Part shown: in pieces, positions 13,157 to 16,349 of the stretch | Position numbering within the stretch: the first letter of the stretch is position 1 | How the letters are laid out: every line of letters starts with the position of its first letter | NCBI GenBank assembly: GCA_900768785.1 | Contig: CAAGEG010000157.1 | Location: 1 to 16,349 of the forward strand | DNA length: 16,349 nt | Reading direction: 5' to 3' | Source of the DNA: an uncultured Prevotella sp. | Lineage (GTDB): Bacteria > Bacteroidota > Bacteroidia > Bacteroidales > Bacteroidaceae | Program-made: the position numbers and the translations under genes | Notes under the pieces: model-generated | What the model saw: the letters and a program-made list of their open reading frames with translations, nothing else | Databases searched by the model: none | What the model was told of the DNA's origin: nothing

Positions 13157-13359
13157 GCAACTTCATGGTCTTGACTACAAACAAGCATGATTTGATTATT
13201 GTGCGAAAGACCGTTGTTGCAAATGCAAGACAATCTAAAACAACATACTAAAAAAGCTACATACTGCTTTCGGCGGTTTGAATAAGAGTGTCTTCAAACA
13301 TAGTAAAAATATAAAGACTACTAAAACTACAAATATAAAGGTTATTTTTAAGTAAAAAG

Positions 13360-13944
13360 ATGAGCATGAAAAATATTGTTATTTTCGGTGCGCCCGGTTC
13401 AGGAAAGGGCACACAAAGTGAACTAATGATAAAGAAATACGGTTTCGGACACATCTCTACAGGAGATGTACTAAGAAAAGAAATTAAAAATAAGACCCAA
13501 TTAGGTAATACCGCACAACAATATATTGACAAGGGACAACTCATTCCCGATGAGTTGATGATTGATATCCTTGCTAACGTATATGACAGTTTTGGCAAAG
13601 ACCATAAAGGAATTATCTTTGACGGTTTTCCACGCACCATTCCGCAAGCTGAAGCTTTGAAAGTTATGCTTGACAAACGTGGTCATAAGATTGCGGCAAT
13701 GATAGAATTAGACGTTCCTGAAAGCGAACTAATGACTCGTCTTATTAAGCGTGGTCAAGAGAGTGGACGTTCTGACGACAACGCAGAAACCATAAAGAAG
13801 CGTTTGGACGTTTATCACAATCAGACTGCACCATTAATTGAATGGTACACAAAAGAGAATTTGCACTACCACATTGACGGTCTCGGAGAACTTGACAGAA
13901 TATTTGCCGATATCTCTAATGTTATTGATAGTGTTGAAGAATAA
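13360..13944 (+). CDS. adk: Adenylate kinase
   Basis: A 194-residue enzyme interconverting ATP + AMP and 2 ADP. The P-loop GAPGSGKGT is at residues 10-18, the AMP-binding part includes HISTGDVLRKEI and LIPDELMIDIL, and FDGFPRTIPQAEAL is the adenylate kinase signature. The LID is the short, cysteine-free form (RGQESGRSDDNAETIKKRL), so no zinc site is expected; Bacteroidales enzymes are about 189-190 residues. The start may be ATG 13360 or ATG 13366 (MSMKN versus MKN); the latter fits relatives equally well. The 203-bp gap after hpt shows no convincing promoter box; the 81-bp gap to obgE suggests co-transcription with it. Confidence 0.96.
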   Translation: MSMKNIVIFGAPGSGKGTQSELMIKKYGFGHISTGDVLRKEIKNKTQLGNTAQQYIDKGQLIPDELMIDILANVYDSFGKDHKGIIFDGFPRTIPQAEALKVMLDKRGHKIAAMIELDVPESELMTRLIKRGQESGRSDDNAETIKKRLDVYHNQTAPLIEWYTKENLHYHIDGLGELDRIFADISNVIDSVEE

Positions 13945-14025
13945 CACTTGCCCGGATTTCATAATATATATACTATAACGTTTCCATATTCTTGGTGGTA
14001 GCTGAAAACGATTTAACAAATTAAT

Positions 14026-15201
14026 ATGGCAGAATCAAACTTCGTAGACTACGTGAAAATCTATTGTCGTTCGGGCAAAGGAGGTAAAGGCTCTATGCAC
14101 TTGCGACATGTAAAATACAATCCTAACGGTGGTCCCGATGGTGGTGACGGAGGACGAGGAGGCAGTATTTATTTGCGCGGCAATCACAATTATTGGACTT
14201 TATTGCATCTTAAATACCAACGACACGTATTTGCAGAACATGGAGGCAACGGCGGTCGTGACAAATGTCATGGTACTGACGGCAAGGATATATATATTGA
14301 CGTTCCTTGCGGAACGGTTGTTTATAATGCAGAAACGGGAAAATATATCTGCGATGTAAACTATGACGGACAAACAGTACTGCTTTTGAAAGGCGGAAGG
14401 GGCGGTTTGGGCAATTTTCAATTCAGAAGTGCTACTAACCAAGCGCCTCGTTATGCTCAGCCGGGAGAACCTATGCAGGAGATGACCATCATTCTTGAGC
14501 TTAAACTTCTTGCTGATGTCGGTCTTGTAGGCTTTCCTAACGCCGGCAAAAGCACATTGCTCTCGGTATTATCAAGCGCACGACCAAAGATTGCAAACTA
14601 TCCTTTCACTACACTTGAACCTTCTTTAGGTATCGTAAGCTACCATGACAAGAAGTCTTTTGTTATGGCTGACATTCCGGGAATTATTGAAGGGGCAAGT
14701 GAAGGCAAAGGTTTGGGACTTCGTTTCCTAAGACACATAGAACGAAACTCGCTTTTGCTGTTTATGGTACCGGGAGACACGGATGACATAAAGAAGGAAT
14801 ATGAGATATTACTCAACGAACTGACAAAGTTTAATCCTGACATGCTGGACAAGCATAGGATTCTTGCAATAACCAAATGCGACTTACTTGATGACGAACT
14901 CATCGAGATGTTGAAAGACACAACGCCGGAAAACATCCCCATTGTGTTTATTTCTTCTGTCTCAGGCAAAGGAATAAACGAACTTAAAGACGTACTTTGG
15001 AAAGAGCTCAACAGCGAAAGCAACAAGTTGCAGGCTATCACAGCTGAGGATATTATAGTACATAAAGACAAAGAAATCAACAAACTGCAACGGGAACTTG
15101 AGGCGGAAGGTGAAGACGAAATAATCTTTATCGATGAGGATGATATTGAAGATATTGATGATTACGAATATATCGACGATGAAGATATCATAAAACCATA
15201 A
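14026..15201 (+). CDS. obgE: Obg family GTPase
   Basis: A 391-residue GTPase that binds the 50S subunit late in its assembly and links to growth and stress control. The glycine-rich Obg fold covers about 1-160 ([40 protein letters not shown]). The G domain follows: G1 GFPNAGKS (169-176), switch NYPFTT, G3 DIPG (216-219), G4 TKCD (283-286) and G5 SSVSGKG (310-316). After about residue 360 there is a strongly acidic tail ([25 protein letters not shown]), a variable extension seen in Bacteroidales. Its stop overlaps the next start by one base (TAATG), so pgeF is translationally coupled. Confidence 0.96.
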   Translation: MAESNFVDYVKIYCRSGKGGKGSMHLRHVKYNPNGGPDGGDGGRGGSIYLRGNHNYWTLLHLKYQRHVFAEHGGNGGRDKCHGTDGKDIYIDVPCGTVVYNAETGKYICDVNYDGQTVLLLKGGRGGLGNFQFRSATNQAPRYAQPGEPMQEMTIILELKLLADVGLVGFPNAGKSTLLSVLSSARPKIANYPFTTLEPSLGIVSYHDKKSFVMADIPGIIEGASEGKGLGLRFLRHIERNSLLLFMVPGDTDDIKKEYEILLNELTKFNPDMLDKHRILAITKCDLLDDELIEMLKDTTPENIPIVFISSVSGKGINELKDVLWKELNSESNKLQAITAEDIIVHKDKEINKLQRELEAEGEDEIIFIDEDDIEDIDDYEYIDDEDIIKP

Positions 15202-16010
15202 TGGGAAACGCTTCTTTTTCTATGCTCCTACACCATAAACTTAGTGACAAACTGAAGGCTTTCAGCACCACACGTCATGGCGGATGTGGTACAGGCAACT
15301 ATTCAACCATGAATATCAACAGATTTTGTGGAGATAACATAGATGTTATCAACAAAAATCTCAATATTCTATGTGCTGAAATCGGCATAGATAGCGATAA
15401 GATAATCATGCCACACCAAACTCATGGTACCGAAATACTTCAAATCACCAACAACTTTCTATCTTTAACTCAGCAACAAAGAAATGACTGTCTTGAAGGT
15501 ATTGATGCTCTTGTTACCGACATTCAAGGCATATGTATCGGAGTTTCTACCGCCGACTGCATACCTCTAATTGTCTATGACCCAATTAACCATGCTGTTG
15601 CAACCATTCATGCAGGCTGGCGCGGTACAGTGGCACGCATAACGACCAAGACAATAAAAGAAATGCAAAGGATTTTTGGTTCCAAACCGCAAGATTTAAC
15701 GGCTGTTATCGGACCGGGAATATCATTAGAAGCCTTTGAAGTAGGCGATGAAGTATATCAGACATTCGCATTTGAGGGGTTTGACATGAGCCGCATAAGT
15801 TGCAAACAACGCAACAGCAACACACAAGAGTTGAAATGGCATATAAACCTTCCCCTATGTAACAAGATACAACTTCTTGAAACAGGTGTTGAAGATGCAA
15901 ATATTCACGATACGGCAATATGCACTTACAACAATTCATCTGATTATTTTTCCGCTCGCAAACTTGGAACACTATCCGGACGCATCTTTACCGCCGCTAT
16001 CTTGACATAA
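15201..16010 (+). CDS. pgeF: PgeF/YfiH family (purine nucleoside phosphorylase / peptidoglycan editing factor)
   Basis: A 269-residue protein of the multicopper-oxidase-like YfiH/LACC1 family. The metal-site residues are present: His72 and His75 in PHQTHG, Cys120 in STADCIPL, His137 in HAGWRGT. Further family segments are STTRHGGCGTGNYSTMN (22-38), GIDALVT and IGPGISLEAFEVGDEV. Members were formerly called polyphenol oxidases. Established work assigns adenosine deaminase and purine nucleoside phosphorylase activity, and E. coli YfiH keeps L-Ser out of peptidoglycan. It overlaps obgE by one base and ends the cluster; purine chemistry fits with hpt and adk nearby, though clustering alone does not prove it. 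Confidence 0.93.
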   Translation: MGNASFSMLLHHKLSDKLKAFSTTRHGGCGTGNYSTMNINRFCGDNIDVINKNLNILCAEIGIDSDKIIMPHQTHGTEILQITNNFLSLTQQQRNDCLEGIDALVTDIQGICIGVSTADCIPLIVYDPINHAVATIHAGWRGTVARITTKTIKEMQRIFGSKPQDLTAVIGPGISLEAFEVGDEVYQTFAFEGFDMSRISCKQRNSNTQELKWHINLPLCNKIQLLETGVEDANIHDTAICTYNNSSDYFSARKLGTLSGRIFTAAILT

Positions 16011-16038
16011 AATCCAATTCCTAAATCTGACATTAAAT

Positions 16039-16060
16039 CCAAATCAGACATAAGATTTGG
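16039..16060 (+). terminator. Small hairpin after pgeF
   Basis: CCAAATC (16039-16045), loop of 8, GATTTGG (16054-16060), 28 bp after the pgeF stop. No strong U-run follows, so termination is only possible. Three AAATC(T/A)G(A)CAT-like direct repeats lie around it (16023-16033, 16041-16050, 16070-16079). Confidence 0.35.
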
Positions 16061-16102
16061 GCTATACTTAAATCTGCATCGTTATATTTTTTCTTTCATG
16101 TT

Positions 16103-16110
16103 TAACTTTG
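16103..16110 (+). promoter_or_regulatory. -7 box TAACTTTG without a following gene
   Basis: An exact TAnnTTTG match, with a T-rich stretch (16085-16095) but no TTTG at -33. Transcription would begin near 16116 and run into 230 bp with no ORF. It could be a leader of a gene beyond the window or a small RNA. Confidence 0.4.
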
Positions 16111-16349
16111 CAAAATAAAAGAGCGTGAAAACCAATTCAGAAACGCTTTTCAAAAGTTGTAAACCTATATAGTAAAAAGAGAAAAATAACAGTAAATATT
16201 TTCAGTAAGAGAGAAAGAAGAGTGTAAAGACATTCAGGAATAGTCACTCGTTATTTCAATAAAAAAGCAATTAAACCCGAATCGGTCATTAGATTTCTGT
16301 TCATATTCGCTTATATGTGTGCCAGATTGGGTCACGATTCATCGAAGAC
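16111..16349. other. Non-coding right end
   Basis: No ORF of note on either strand. A hairpin AAAAGAGCGT (16117-16126) with ACGCTTTT (16143-16150) lies just after the presumed start site. The rest is A-rich and purine-rich (16170-16235). Nothing else recognised. Confidence 0.45.

Noticed and set aside
14129..15083. ORFs in other frames of obgE
   Set aside because: Shadows of a strongly conserved gene; compositions are not protein-like.

Overview
The window looks like chromosomal DNA of a Bacteroidales bacterium (Bacteroides/Prevotella-like). It is AT-rich, with no consistent Shine-Dalgarno sites and several TAnnTTTG-type -7 boxes. It also carries family-typical genes: a NigD-like lipoprotein, a DUF4831 protein, a fused NAD(P)HX repair enzyme, and an hpt-adk-obgE-pgeF cluster. 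Genus cannot be fixed from the sequence alone.

Layout. (1) 1-1358 holds no believable gene but is dense in structure. There are two related 137-149 bp palindromic units with tandem-repeat ends (101-237, 261-409), two copies of a leftward promoter-like module with four 10-bp repeats each (621-693, 1000-1074), two small REP-like palindromes, and an operator-like direct repeat. (2) 1359-3910 is a damaged restriction-modification locus. In order it holds a nonsense-mutated XRE regulator, the first 82-85 codons of a Dam/M.DpnII-type GATC methyltransferase, an intact DpnI-type endonuclease (cuts GATC only when A is methylated), three small unknown ORFs, and the C-terminal part of a second, DpnA/M.MboI-type methyltransferase. 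Both methyltransferases have lost the catalytic DPPY-type motif. It reads as a DpnII-like cassette whose middle was exchanged for a DpnI cassette. A terminator-like hairpin follows. (3) 4136-12512, minus strand: read in transcription order, nnr and DUF4831, then a NigD-like lipoprotein, an ECF sigma factor, a fused anti-sigma/outer-membrane-barrel protein (Dma-like), and a large secreted PL1-type pectate lyase. (4) 12602-16010, plus strand: hpt, adk, obgE, pgeF, divergent from nnr. (5) 16011-16349: no gene, but a -7 box and a hairpin.

How it fits together. Restriction by a DpnI enzyme is only compatible with a host that does not methylate GATC, and both GATC methyltransferase genes here are dead. 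By eye only six GATC sites occur in the whole 16.3 kb, far below expectation. The sigma/Dma/NigD trio resembles the signalling module reported to control outer-membrane vesiculation in Bacteroides thetaiotaomicron. The pectate lyase carries a C-terminal tail resembling a type IX secretion sorting domain. The hpt-pgeF and nnr genes are housekeeping (purine salvage, adenylate balance, ribosome assembly, nucleoside handling, cofactor repair).
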